64,000 bases of DNA from Chinchilla lanigera (lineage: Eukaryota > Chordata > Mammalia > Rodentia > Chinchillidae): positions 11,235,275 through 11,299,274 of the forward strand of contig NW_004955474.1 in NCBI RefSeq assembly GCF_000276665.1, in the 5' to 3' direction. Position 1 is the stretch's first letter. Each line of letters begins with the position of its first letter. The translations under genes and the position numbers were made by a program. The notes below the pieces were generated by a model. That model saw only the letters and a list, made by a program, of their open reading frames with translations, was not told the origin of the DNA and did no database searches. This document shows positions 23,105 to 33,200 of this stretch, one piece after another.

Positions 23105-23195
23105 GGGCCAGGGATATAGCTCAGTGGCATAAGCGCCTCCTGGCAAGCATAAGGTCCTGAGTTCAAATCCCGGTGCCAAAACAAAACAAAAAAAT
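23105..23195 (+). mobile_element. ID-type SINE
   Basis: gggccagggatatagctcag, one-base-deleted gcgcctcctggcaag, then cccggtgcc and an A-rich tail with C interruptions. Confidence 0.92.
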
Positions 23196-23677
23196 AAACA
23201 AACATAAAATAGAATCTTTAGTTTTCGACATGATCAACTTGGTCATACTGCCAGAAATGTGCTTGGCATGATTGTGAAAACTACACAAAGATTTTAATAT
23301 AAAAATATAGGAGAGACGATTTTAACAGCCACATAACAATTAAAATAATTTCCTACTTTAAAGTGCTTGCTACTGGCGGGGCTTTGGAAGGTACCCTTTG
23401 TTTTCTATTTTAGATGATCTATGTGATGTTTCTGTTATTAGATTATGAATTCTACTTCCTTTGAAAATGTTCCTTACATTACTGTTTTATTAGGTAATAA
23501 ACTGTCCAATTACTATGATAATAACCATTTTACATCTAAGCGTAGAAAATTTATCTTGGGATAATTACTGAGTCCATGATTTCTTTGAAAGTTTCAAAAA
23601 CATGTTTTCTCAGTGTCTAAGAAACATTATTTATTGGTCCTGGTTTTGTTAAGCTCTAGACCTAAGCCAAAAGGGAT
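23196..23677. other. No gene seen; unassigned sequence
   Basis: AT-rich, only short frames. Confidence 0.4.
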
Positions 23678-23678
23678 T

Positions 23679-23753
<75 letters not shown>

Positions 23754-23879
23754 AGGAAGGAAGNNNNNNNNNNNNNNNNNNNNNNNNNNNNNNNNNNNNN
23801 NNNNNNNNNNNNNNNNNNNNNNNNNNNNNNNNNNNNNNNNNNNNNNNNNNNNNNNNNNNNNNNGGAAGGAAGGAAGGAA

Positions 23880-23956
<77 letters not shown>
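23678..23956. repeat. (GAAA)n/(GGAA)n purine tract with a 100-N assembly gap
   Basis: Left side is gaaa units to about 23750 then ggaa units; N fills 23764-23863 (exactly 100); right side is ggaa units to about 23884 then gaaa units. The gap therefore lies within a ggaa core. A run of exactly 100 N usually marks a gap of unknown size, so the true array length is unknown. Any reading frame here is an artefact. Confidence 0.97.
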
Positions 23957-24533
23957 TTTGGAACTATTGCTTATACAAAGATAGGCAGAGGATACCTGCT
24001 AGACAGAATCAATTAGAACGAGATGGTATTACTTCATAAAATTACTGCTGGCGTCAGCCTTTTTCTTTCAGTCGACCATAAAACTGAATAAAACAGTCCA
24101 ACCATAGGGGGCAGCACTAGCTCATAACTTGCTTTACATCATTTATTAAAATACACTTATTTCTTAGCCCAATGTTGTTATTTCTAATGTATGGATAGAG
24201 GGAAAAGATACTTTGAGTTAGAACCTTAAGTGTCTGCTCTACATTCTAATGTACAAATAAAAAGAATGAGAAAGTTTAGGTCAGGTGTCTAAAATAAACT
24301 GGGCAGTAGTCGTAGAAACAGACTGACAATTACAGAGTCCCCCTTTTTTGGTCTATTATTCTTATAGCCACTACAAAAATTTAAGAGTTAAGCCATTTTA
24401 AAATACTATCTCATACAATAATTAAATTTTAATTCATAAAAATATTGTAAAGCACTGTTTAAAATTTTCTGTTGCAAATCATTTTTAACCATGTAGTAAC
24501 AAGGTGCATTTTAATAATCCACACTAATCTTAG
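23957..24533. other. No gene seen; unassigned sequence with a CTCF-like motif
   Basis: AT-rich without supported gene. See the motif at 24101. Confidence 0.4.
24101..24119 (+). promoter_or_regulatory. Candidate CTCF-binding motif
   Basis: accatagggggcagcacta fits the CTCF core (xCCAxxAGGGGGCxxCx) at most positions. It lies in non-repeat sequence. Occupancy cannot be judged from sequence alone. Confidence 0.4.
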
Positions 24534-24546
24534 AGAAGTCTTCTAA

Positions 24547-24644
24547 GTGGTGCTGGGGACATAGCTCAGTGGCATAAGCGCTTGAGCTATATGGCAAGTT
24601 CAATGTCCTGAGTTTGATTCCTGGTACCAAAAAAAAAAAAAAAA
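24547..24644 (+). mobile_element. ID-type SINE with an internal insertion
   Basis: gtgctggggacatagctcag, an altered middle (gcttgagctatatggcaag), ctggtacc and a 17-A tail. Target duplication agaagtcttctaa at 24534-24546 and 24645-24657. Confidence 0.93.
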
Positions 24645-24657
24645 AGAAGTCTTCTAA

Positions 24658-26316
24658 ATATGAAGGAAGAATTAAATTACTGTTATCAAATCAAAAGGAT
24701 TTAAAATATCTGTGGCATAAGGAAGAGAAGTTTATTTATTTATTCATCCATTTACACACTGATATCTTTCCTTTCATAGCCACCATTCATGTCTGAATTT
24801 GATTAATTTTATTAAGTATTTTTAAATTTTTTTGGTAAAAGGATAGTCATTGTTCGACAGATTCACCTTTGTTGAGTAAATTTAGTTGTTGATTAGATAA
24901 GAAATATCAAGCATAGGCAGACTTAAATCAAGGTAATGACTTTGACTGGAGGACAAAGAAATACAGTTCTGTTCAGGAGTGACCTGGCCTATCGGTTGCC
25001 TGGCCTGACAGAATGTACATGGTTGGGATGTGGGAATATTTTACACAGGGTTCTGGCGGTTAAATCAGTTATGAAACTTATTCTGGGCCTGCATCTGTGT
25101 TGTATTTCTCCTTTAGTTTATTTTCATTTCCCATAACATTTCTATTTTTCTGTTCTCTCTCTCTCTCTCTCTCTCCCTTTGTCTCTCCTCTCTCTCTTTT
25201 TACCCGCTTTTATCTTTCACTTTCTCCCCACCCCCTTTGGAAAGTCTTTGTGTGTTTCTGTCTGTACACAATTTGTTCCATATGTGGCCATGAGCCCTGC
25301 ACATACAAAAAAGGGTGAGATGGTGCCATTTCCTTTCACTGATAGCTTTGTAGCTCTCAGTGATAAAATGTGTTCATATTACTGGCCCATGTGGAAAGCA
25401 CTTTCTACTATCACTGTCCTTAGTCTGTGAAAGAAATTGATTGAGAGATAGACTCGGAAGTGAAAGCAGACACTATCTTCATTCTAATAAAGCTCCACAG
25501 AGCCACATTCTCTGGCAACTGTTGGGTTACAGAAGAGCACAGAATCAGAATTACTTCCACTGCGCTAGGCAGAGCTGGAGGAGTAGCCCTCTCTTAATGG
25601 AATCCTGCAGTATAAACTTCCCTCCATTGAGGAGCTAGGGATGTGTGTGACTCTCTAGAGAAAGGGATTGAACCGCTCAAAGCCAGATCCTTCTCAAGCT
25701 CTCTACTCCAATTATTTCTCCTTGTCTCTCAGGTGAGTAAAGGAGGGAGAAGAAACAAATCACGGGTTCGCTAATGCCATTGTGTCTCCAGGGCAGCACC
25801 AGGGGTACACGGTAGTTGTGGTAGTTTTGCTCGCTCCTTTAAGTCTCCCCTCCCTTTTCTGCAGAATATAACTTCTCAAATCGCAGACCCCACATGAAAC
25901 CTGAAATAAAGAAAATATTTCCAACCTTCTCACGCAGCTAGATGCAGAAGTATGGCACAGTTGTGGTCCACTCGAAGTAAGCTATAGGGAGATAACTGGC
26001 ATACACCTTCCCTTGACTCCCCCCTTTTTATTGCTGGATCAAATGTGAAAAGAACCCTTTCCTGGGCCCTGAAAGGACTTGAGAAATGAACGCAGTGAGT
26101 GGTAAAGCAGGAAAACAGAAAAAGTCTAGGTTACTGAGAACGTCTTCGATTTACCAGAGTTACATAGAGTTGGCACAGGTGGGACTTCTAGGACTTCTAC
26201 AGTTTATAAGGCTATATCAAGCTGTCATGTATTTCTGGGGCTTTTTAAATGTTAATAGTGCTACACAGAGCTAGCAATAAAAAAGTTTCATGTATGAAAG
26301 AGAGAAAACTTCTTTG
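24658..26316. other. No gene seen; unassigned, includes (CT)n
   Basis: A (CT)n tract lies at 25154-25200. The 25640-26080 part is less AT-rich and could be an old LTR, but I could not align it to anything here. No gene supported. Confidence 0.4.
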
Positions 26317-26331
26317 AGTCTCTGTTACTCT

Positions 26332-26535
26332 TTATTTATTTATTTTTTAAAAATTTTCAGGGCTGGGGACTTAGTTCAGAGGCACAGTGCCTGCCTGGCA
26401 AGCACAAGGTCATGAGTTCGATTCCTAGTACCGGAAAAAAACAAATAAAATAAAATTTTCTTGGCACCAGGAATCGAACTCAGAACCTTGCACTTGCATG
26501 GCAGGTGCTTGTGCCACTGAGCTATGTCACTGGCA
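26332..26535 (-). mobile_element. ID-type SINE carrying a second ID in its tail
   Basis: The minus-strand ID body is 26461-26535 (ggcaccaggaatcgaactca ... gctatgtcactggc). Its tail (26332-26349, attta-rich) is split from the body by a plus-strand ID. The compound is bounded by AGTCTCTGTTACTCT at 26317-26331 and 26536-26550, a perfect 15-bp target duplication. Confidence 0.9.
26360..26451 (+). mobile_element. ID-type SINE nested in the tail of another ID
   Basis: gggctggggacttagttcag ... attcctagtaccgg plus an A-rich tail. Flanked by aaaattttc at 26350-26358 and 26452-26460, its own target duplication, so it came second. Confidence 0.92.
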
Positions 26536-26550
26536 AGTCTCTGTTACTCT

Positions 26551-27605
26551 ACCTATACCATGATTCTAAAATATATTTCCTACCATGTAGATTTTTAAAA
26601 TACATAATCATTAGACAAATCATTATTTATAAACTATGTGTAACCATTGACAAATTTACCTGACTAATATATTTAAATTTTATTTGAATTAGGCAACCTG
26701 ATAAAGTTTTACAATTTTTCTTTCTAGGACATATTCTTGTCAAAGTATAAGCAGACTGGATTGTTTTCAAATGGATTTCTATAATTTGGCATAACTAGAC
26801 TACAAATAAAAAGAGTATCTTTCCTTCTGATAGTTCTGAACCTTCCTTTCACCTGTTCTCCCAGTTCTCAAATGATCTTAGTCTTCTATCGTTTTACCAA
26901 AATGTAAGAAAGTTTACCAAGCACTGTGATAAAAAAATTTAAAAATTAATAGATACTTAGTGATTTTTTAAATTGATTCATAAGACAATAATGAAGAGTC
27001 TCTACAATTTGAAATTTATTTATGTAAGTCCAGTAGAATTTTCAGTGTCATATTTCCCCAGTAAAATATAACTATCCCTACTGTAGAACACATTGTCACA
27101 GCAGAAATTCAAATTCCTATGGAAATCTAGTACCTGGCATACATAAGGTAGGACTGCCAGGGAATATCACATACTGGAGAGTACAAATAGCATGTAAAGA
27201 AAGAAGCTGATATTTAGCATCAGCAGATTGCCCTATTAAAGCATATGACTTCTAAAAACAGATTGACAGTCAGGGTCCAAGTTGGGCAAAGTTATGCCAT
27301 GGCACCAACCCCCAAGTCATAGTGGTCTTTGAGAACAAAGTGTTGTTATTTGCTTATACCATAGTCCAACGAAGATCACTGGGACACTGCTGTTTATTTC
27401 AGTCACTCAGGCCTGGGCTGTCAGAGACACATCTTGACTTACGCATCTGTAGATGTTCAGGCATGAGGAAGTGGATGAAGAAACACAGCAACTCTTAAAT
27501 CCTGCTGAGGAATTACGTGCCTCACTCGTGGTCATAATTCATTGGCCAAAGCAAGTCATATGAGCTTGCTTTAGTTGACACATAAAACTAACCATCACAT
27601 TTTAT
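26551..27605. other. No gene seen; unassigned sequence
   Basis: AT-rich to 27150, then a less AT-rich part (27270-27560) that may be an old interspersed repeat (cattggccaaagcaagtcat) of undetermined family. Confidence 0.4.
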
Positions 27606-27607
27606 TA

Positions 27608-27895
27608 AGTGATGACATCCAGAGTCAGAAGAATGTACACTGGATGATTTCATTTTATGAAGTTCAATATTAGACAAGAATAATAACTTCAAGATAGTAG
27701 TCAGAACAGTGGCTAACTCTTTACTGACTGGTGAGGACAAAAGAAAACTTTCTGGATTTCTTCAAGTGCTCTGTTTTCATCCAGTGGACACATAAGTGGC
27801 TATATAACATTGAAAACAGGTTGTATGTGCTTATTTAAATCTGTACAATTTATAGCACATAAGCTATACCTCAAATTAAATTTTTTTTCACTTGG
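27608..27895 (+). mobile_element. L1M-like 3' end, plus strand
   Basis: gatgatttcattttatgaag, gtagtcagaacagtggctaa, the ggtgaggac...ctttctgg block and aatttatagcacat...ctatacctcaaattaaa match the order of an L1M 3'UTR. No reading frame. Confidence 0.65.
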
Positions 27896-28028
27896 TTGAT
27901 TCAAAGAGTAGTGCCAGTAATACAATACAGTGGGAGATCCCAGCTTTTATTCCACCCTAAACAAACAATAATTAGACTGCTATCCATGAGCAAAAATAGC
28001 TCTGTGAGAGCTCAAGATTCTATGTGAG

Positions 28029-28123
28029 GGCTGGGGATATAGTTCGGTGGCACAAGAGCCTGCCTGGTAAGTGCAAGGTCCTGAGTTTGATTCCTGGTAC
28101 AAAATAAAATAAAATAAAATAAA
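28029..28123 (+). mobile_element. ID-type SINE with (AAAAT)n tail
   Basis: ggctggggatatagttcggt ... attcctggtac and a tail of aaaat units. Target duplication aagattctatgtgag at 28014-28028 and 28124-28138. Confidence 0.95.
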
Positions 28124-28273
28124 AAGATTCTATGTGAGAAGGTGTAACAACAGTATGGAACAATAAAACCAAAACAACTACACCAAATGGGTAGAAACAG
28201 CAGTTTCATTTTACTACATTACCCTATCTCCCACACATTGCACCACCCCTAAGAGGAATCTCCTTATCCCATG

Positions 28274-29153
28274 TGTCAGTTTGGGGGTAGTTTTGCAAGA
28301 GGAAGTAATAGAGAACACATATTTTATAAGACTATTTATAATAGTCACCCAAAGCATGGTATGCAAGAGTGCAGGAAATCTGTCCACAAACTATAGACCA
28401 AGGAATCTAGCTGAGGGCCTGTATCCCATGATAATGTCCTGCATGAGTCCAGCTAAAGGCCTAGAGCTCGTAACAATGCCTCCCATGAGTCCACCTGGAG
28501 GCTGAGAGCCCATAACAATATCTCATACAGGCCTGTTTCATGGATCCGCTGGGAAGGCCCAAAGGTCAGTGGTGGAATCTAGAAAGTCTGTGCCAGCAGG
28601 ATGAAGGATCTGTGCTAGCAGGCTGAAGGATCTGCACTGGAGCCAGAAGCGACACTCAGAAGAACCAGAGCTCCCCCGAAAGTTACCACAGCCATCCTCA
28701 GCAATAGTGAGGTCCTGAGCTCCCCCAATGATCAAGATGGCCGAGTTCCCATCAGGGAAGCCAAGGCAGCAAGCTTCTTCAGAAGACCAGCAGTCCATTA
28801 TCTTCCCCTCTGGAGCCAGGAAGTAATGCTCAGTGGAGGACCAGAGCTCCCCCAAAGGGAACCAAAGCCATTCTCAGTGCCAACAAGGTCCCGCGCTCCT
28901 CAGAGGATGAAAACAGCCAAGTTCATCAGGAAAGCCAGCATGATGAACACCTCCAAAACAACCAACAGCTCCTTACAGCTTCTACCAGCTCCCAACAGCC
29001 TCTCTCAGCTCCCAACAGCGTCTATTCTTCTTCTCCAGTTCTGCCTCTTATGCTGCTGGCAACAATCCTCAGGTGGGTCTCCCATACCCAGGAGCATGCT
29101 AACTCAGTTCAGCTGGGGGTTATAAGTTGACCACCAATTGTCAATCTACCACA
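28274..29153 (-). mobile_element. Solo LTR, about 880 bp, same family as 10569-11428 (copy B)
   Basis: Aligned end to end with copy A: tataatagtcacccaaag, gaaatctgtccaca, three tandem units of roughly 48 bp built on agtccagct...gcctagagc (about 28425-28530), and two diverged units of about 173 bp, each starting ggagcca (28639 and 28812). Ends at ctaccaca (29153). Copy B has an additional 22-bp duplication near 28600 absent from copy A. The target duplication is unclear. No viral genes. Confidence 0.75.
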
Positions 29154-30806
29154 TCCAACCAGTTTCCCTCACAGGGAAAACAGGAACTAAGGTAAGTGAC
29201 CAATGTTCTCAAAATTTCAGAGCTTTTTCTGAGGAACTTACTTTGGTTTTAATATATCTGCCTCCCTGGAGAGTTCAGCATATCAGATACATCTGTAGGT
29301 GGCTAAAAACATAAATAACTAAAGGGTAAAGGATATCAATGCACCCCACTGACCTTCACCACTAAGGAACTTAGTAGCCCTCAGGGCCATCACAGACTCC
29401 TGCAGGTTTCACTACCAAGCTTCCATGTTTTTCTGATTTTCAGACTCATGTTGCTTGAGCTGGAGAACTTTCCCCACCAGAGATACCCTACCTAGTGGTG
29501 CTATGTGTATGCAGGACCCATAATGACACCTGAGTGTGACCATATTCAAAGAGACCCTGACCCCACAGTCAGCCTCAAATGCTATATGCTACTGTGCATG
29601 TATCTGCATCTAAACACAAGCATGTCACCTTCTCCAAGCTCCACCTATTTTAGCATGCTTGTTACCTGACCAGCAGATGCTGCTGAGGTCCCTAATATCC
29701 CTAGTGATCATCATGAGCCCCTTGGCTTTCACCACTATGAATAATACCATTTCTGGTGATGCATATTCTTGTTGCCCAGGCTTCCAGTCATCACTCCCTC
29801 TTCTGATCCACAGTCAGTGTATATCCCATACTTTTTGCCCTTGCACCACTGAATCCAGTGCCACAGCATAATCCCACACAATCTTCCATTTGCAGCACCT
29901 CATGCCCACCCCCAGGGGGAAGATCTTCACTCACTAAAGCCAGTTCACTGACTTTGACGGACTCTTCACATGTGCTGATAGCAACACAATGAAATACAGA
30001 ATAGACCCTGCCAAAGGAACACAATAAACATCTAGTAAGTGGCTCCAAAGAAGTGATAATCCACAAATTTTCTGGTGAAGAATTTTAAATCCTTATTCTA
30101 AAGATGTACAAGATTTTAAGCTAGCAACCTAAGAAATCAGGAAAACAGTATAAGAACAGAATGAATAATTCAAAAACATTAAAATAAAAAACCCAATCAA
30201 ATTCTGGAGTTGAAGAATGCAATGACTGCTATAAAAAATACAATTGAGTGCTTCAGTAATAGACTCACTGAAGCAGAAGAAAAGATAGAGATGGATCATT
30301 TGAAATAATCTAGTACAAGGAAAAAACAGGAAAAAAATGTTAAGAAAGTCCACAGAATTTACAAGAAACAACTAAGTGATGCAACATTTAGACAAAACAC
30401 ACACAAACTTCTCAAGCCTGAGAAGAGATATAGACTCTCAAGACTGAAAATAACCCATAAGTTAAGAAATCTGAACATAAATCTATGGCAAAAAGTACTA
30501 TAATTAGCCGCAAATTTCGTTAACAAGGAGAATTTTAAAGAAACTCATCACATATAAGGGAACGTTTGTAAGGCTATTTTCACAACATATATCTTGCAGG
30601 TCAGGGATGAGTGTGATTAATTATTCAAAGTTGCAGTCAAGGAAGAGTGTGGTTAATTATTCAAAGTACTAAAAGAGAATAATTGCCAACCTCAGTTACT
30701 ACAACCTATAAAGCTATCCTTTACACATGAATGGGAGATAAGTCTTTTCCAGACAAAGTCAAAGAGTTTGTCACCACTAGAGCTGCCTTATAAGAAATGC
30801 CTAATA

Positions 30807-30963
30807 GGCCATGCATGGTGGCATATGCCTGTCATCCCAGCACTTACAAAGCTGAATGAAGCAGGAGAATAGCCTCAGGTTCAAGGACAGCCTCAACTAT
30901 ATAGTGTGTTCAAGGCCAGACCAAACTACTTAATGAATAGTCTCAAAAAACAAAACAAACAGA
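30807..30963 (+). mobile_element. B1-type SINE, plus strand
   Basis: gccatgcatggtggcatatg, gtcatcccagcacttacaaa, caaggacagcctcaactata and an A-rich tail. Flanked by aagaaatgcctaata (30792-30806) and aagaaatgcttaata (30964-30978), one mismatch. Inserted in the old L1. Confidence 0.93.
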
Positions 30964-31206
30964 AAGAAATGCTTAATAGAATTCTTCAAATGGAATAGAA
31001 AGCATGCTAAAGAATGAGATCAAAGTATACATCTTTCTAGTACAGGTAAATTTGTACTGAAATACAAAGTAATAAAACTGTAGTAGTATACAAATTGGTA
31101 TGTAAATTTCTCACAACTCTCAAAGTTAAAAGACAAAAATATTACTACAAACATTTTGTAAGAGATTCACAATATAAAAAGAAGTAAATCCTGATTTAAA
31201 GATCAC

Positions 31207-31208
<2 letters not shown>

Positions 31209-31239
<31 letters not shown>
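31209..31239. repeat. (TG)n microsatellite
   Basis: About 15 uninterrupted tg units. Confidence 0.95.
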
Positions 31240-31245
<6 letters not shown>

Positions 31246-31555
31246 AGGTGGGTAGGGAGGATAAAATTGTAGAGTTTTTTTATGTAAGTGACCTTAAGTT
31301 ATCAAACTAAAATAACAAGTGATTATACTAAAAGATTTATATAAGTCTCATGGTAACACAAATGTAAAAGTAATAGTAGATACACAAACAATAAAGACAA
31401 TGAATTCAACTAATCAATTTTTTTTATTTTAAAGAGAACAATAAAAAAGAACAATAGCAAAATACCAACAACATAGACAAAAACAAAACAAAGCAAAAAC
31501 AATAAAAATGATAGACTGTTTCAGAACAAAAAGATAGAAATAAACAGTGGTTGTC

Positions 31556-31643
31556 CTTTTACTTTTTTATTATTTGGTGATTTAAAAAATTGATTGCCAA
31601 CTGATCAATTTTTTTAAATCACCAAATAATAAAAAAGTAAAAG
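31556..31643. repeat. Near-perfect inverted repeat, 39/40-bp arms
   Basis: Left arm 31556-31594 (starts CTTTTACTTTTTTATTATTT) is the reverse complement of right arm 31604-31643 except for one extra T. The spacer is 9 bases. It lies inside old L1 sequence where no such palindrome is expected. Confidence 0.93.
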
Positions 31644-32141
31644 AGAGTAAAGCACTAAGAAAACAACAAAATAAATGCAAAGCAAAACTGTCATTAATCA
31701 CTTTAAATTTACAAGTATTAAATTTGAAAAATTTAAAATTTAATTTGAAAAATTGAAAAGCATAGAGTAGCTTAATGGATCAAAATACATGTTCTGCTTA
31801 AAAGGACTCTCTTTAGATATAAGAACACATGCAGATTAAAAGTAAAGAAATGGGAAAATAAATTTCATACAGATGATAACCAAAGAGAAAATGCTGTAAT
31901 AATTATACCAAACAAAATAAACTTTAACTCACCAGAGAAAATAAAGCTTATTACATAATGATAAAAGGGTCAAGTCAACAAGAAGACATCAGTGTAATTA
32001 TATGCAACATCACAGCTCCTAAATATATAAGACCAATACTACTAGATTGGTTTTATATACTTCAATATTACTAGATTGAGTGGAGAAATTACAATGTTAC
32101 AACCACAATGGGAGATGTTAGCACTCCATTTTCAGAAATAA

Positions 32142-32249
32142 GGGCTGGGATATAGCTCAGTGGCATAAGCTCAGTAGCATAAGCACCTGTCTGGCAAGCA
32201 CAAGATTCTGAGTTAGATTCCCGGTACAAAAAAAAAAAAAAAAAAAAAG
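32142..32249 (+). mobile_element. ID-type SINE with internal duplication
   Basis: The block agctcagtggcataagc is followed by a second copy, agctcagtagcataagc (32154-32187), so the A-box region is doubled. The rest is standard and ends in a 20-A tail. Confidence 0.93.
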
Positions 32250-32877
32250 GAAATAGATGGAATATCAAGGTAGAAGATCAATATGGAAGCAGATTCAAAT
32301 AAGGGATAAAATGACTCTATGTATTTCCAGCCAAACTGCAGTAGAATACACATTCTATGCAAGAATACACAGACGTTCTCCAGGATCAATCACATGTGAG
32401 GTCAAAAACCAACATATCCAATTTAGAAAGATTGAAACCACACCAGCTTTCTCCTCAGACCTAGTGGAATAACACTAGAAATCATTAACAGAAAGAAAAT
32501 AGGACAATTCATGAACATGTGAAAGTGAAACAATATACTCTTGAACCACTATATAGTAAGAGAGGAAATAAAATGGAGAGTTAAAATACCTTGAGATAAA
32601 TAAAAATGAAAATATCACCCATTTTGATGAGAAGCACCAAAATAAATATTAAGAGGGAGCTTCCTAGCATTAAATACCTAAAGTAAGAAAGAAAAAAGAT
32701 CTCAAAGAACTAATTTACAAATTAAAGTAGAAAGGAAAACAAACCAAAATAAACCTAAAGTTAACAAAAGGAAGAAAATAAAGATTATGTCAGAAATAAA
32801 ACAACAGAAAAAGAGCAGAAAGAAATTAACAAAAGAGTTTAAATAATCAACAAAATCAATAAACCCCCAACTAGATG

Positions 32878-33200
32878 GTTAGCTTTTGGTCACTGTGACA
32901 AAATACCTGAGGTAAACAATTTGAGGAATTAGGAAAGAGGCATGAGGAAATATTTATTTCAACTCATGGTCTCAAAGGGTTTAGTACATGGTAATTTGGG
33001 CCCATGGCAAGGGGGAACATGGAAGGGAGGGTGAGGTGGAGTAGAATTTCCCATCCTATGGCTACCAGGAAACAGAGGAGAGGGAAAGGCCAGAGTCCCG
33101 GTATCCAATTCAAGAGCATTGCCTTCAATGATCCAACTTAGCCGCACCTCCTAACAACTGTACTGTCTCCTAGAAGGGACATCCCAGTTTCAAACTATAG
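32878..33200 (-). mobile_element. MaLR-like LTR relic, minus strand
   Basis: tcactgtgacaaaatacctg, aggaaatatttatttcaact, catggtctc and the paired agaagggacatcccagtttc end parallel the MaLR relics at 5856 and 38060. Diverged; ends approximate. Inserted in the L1. Confidence 0.5.

Noticed and set aside
23613..23984. Open frame through the purine array and the gap
   Set aside because: It translates a (gaaa)n repeat and runs of N; it is an artefact of low complexity.
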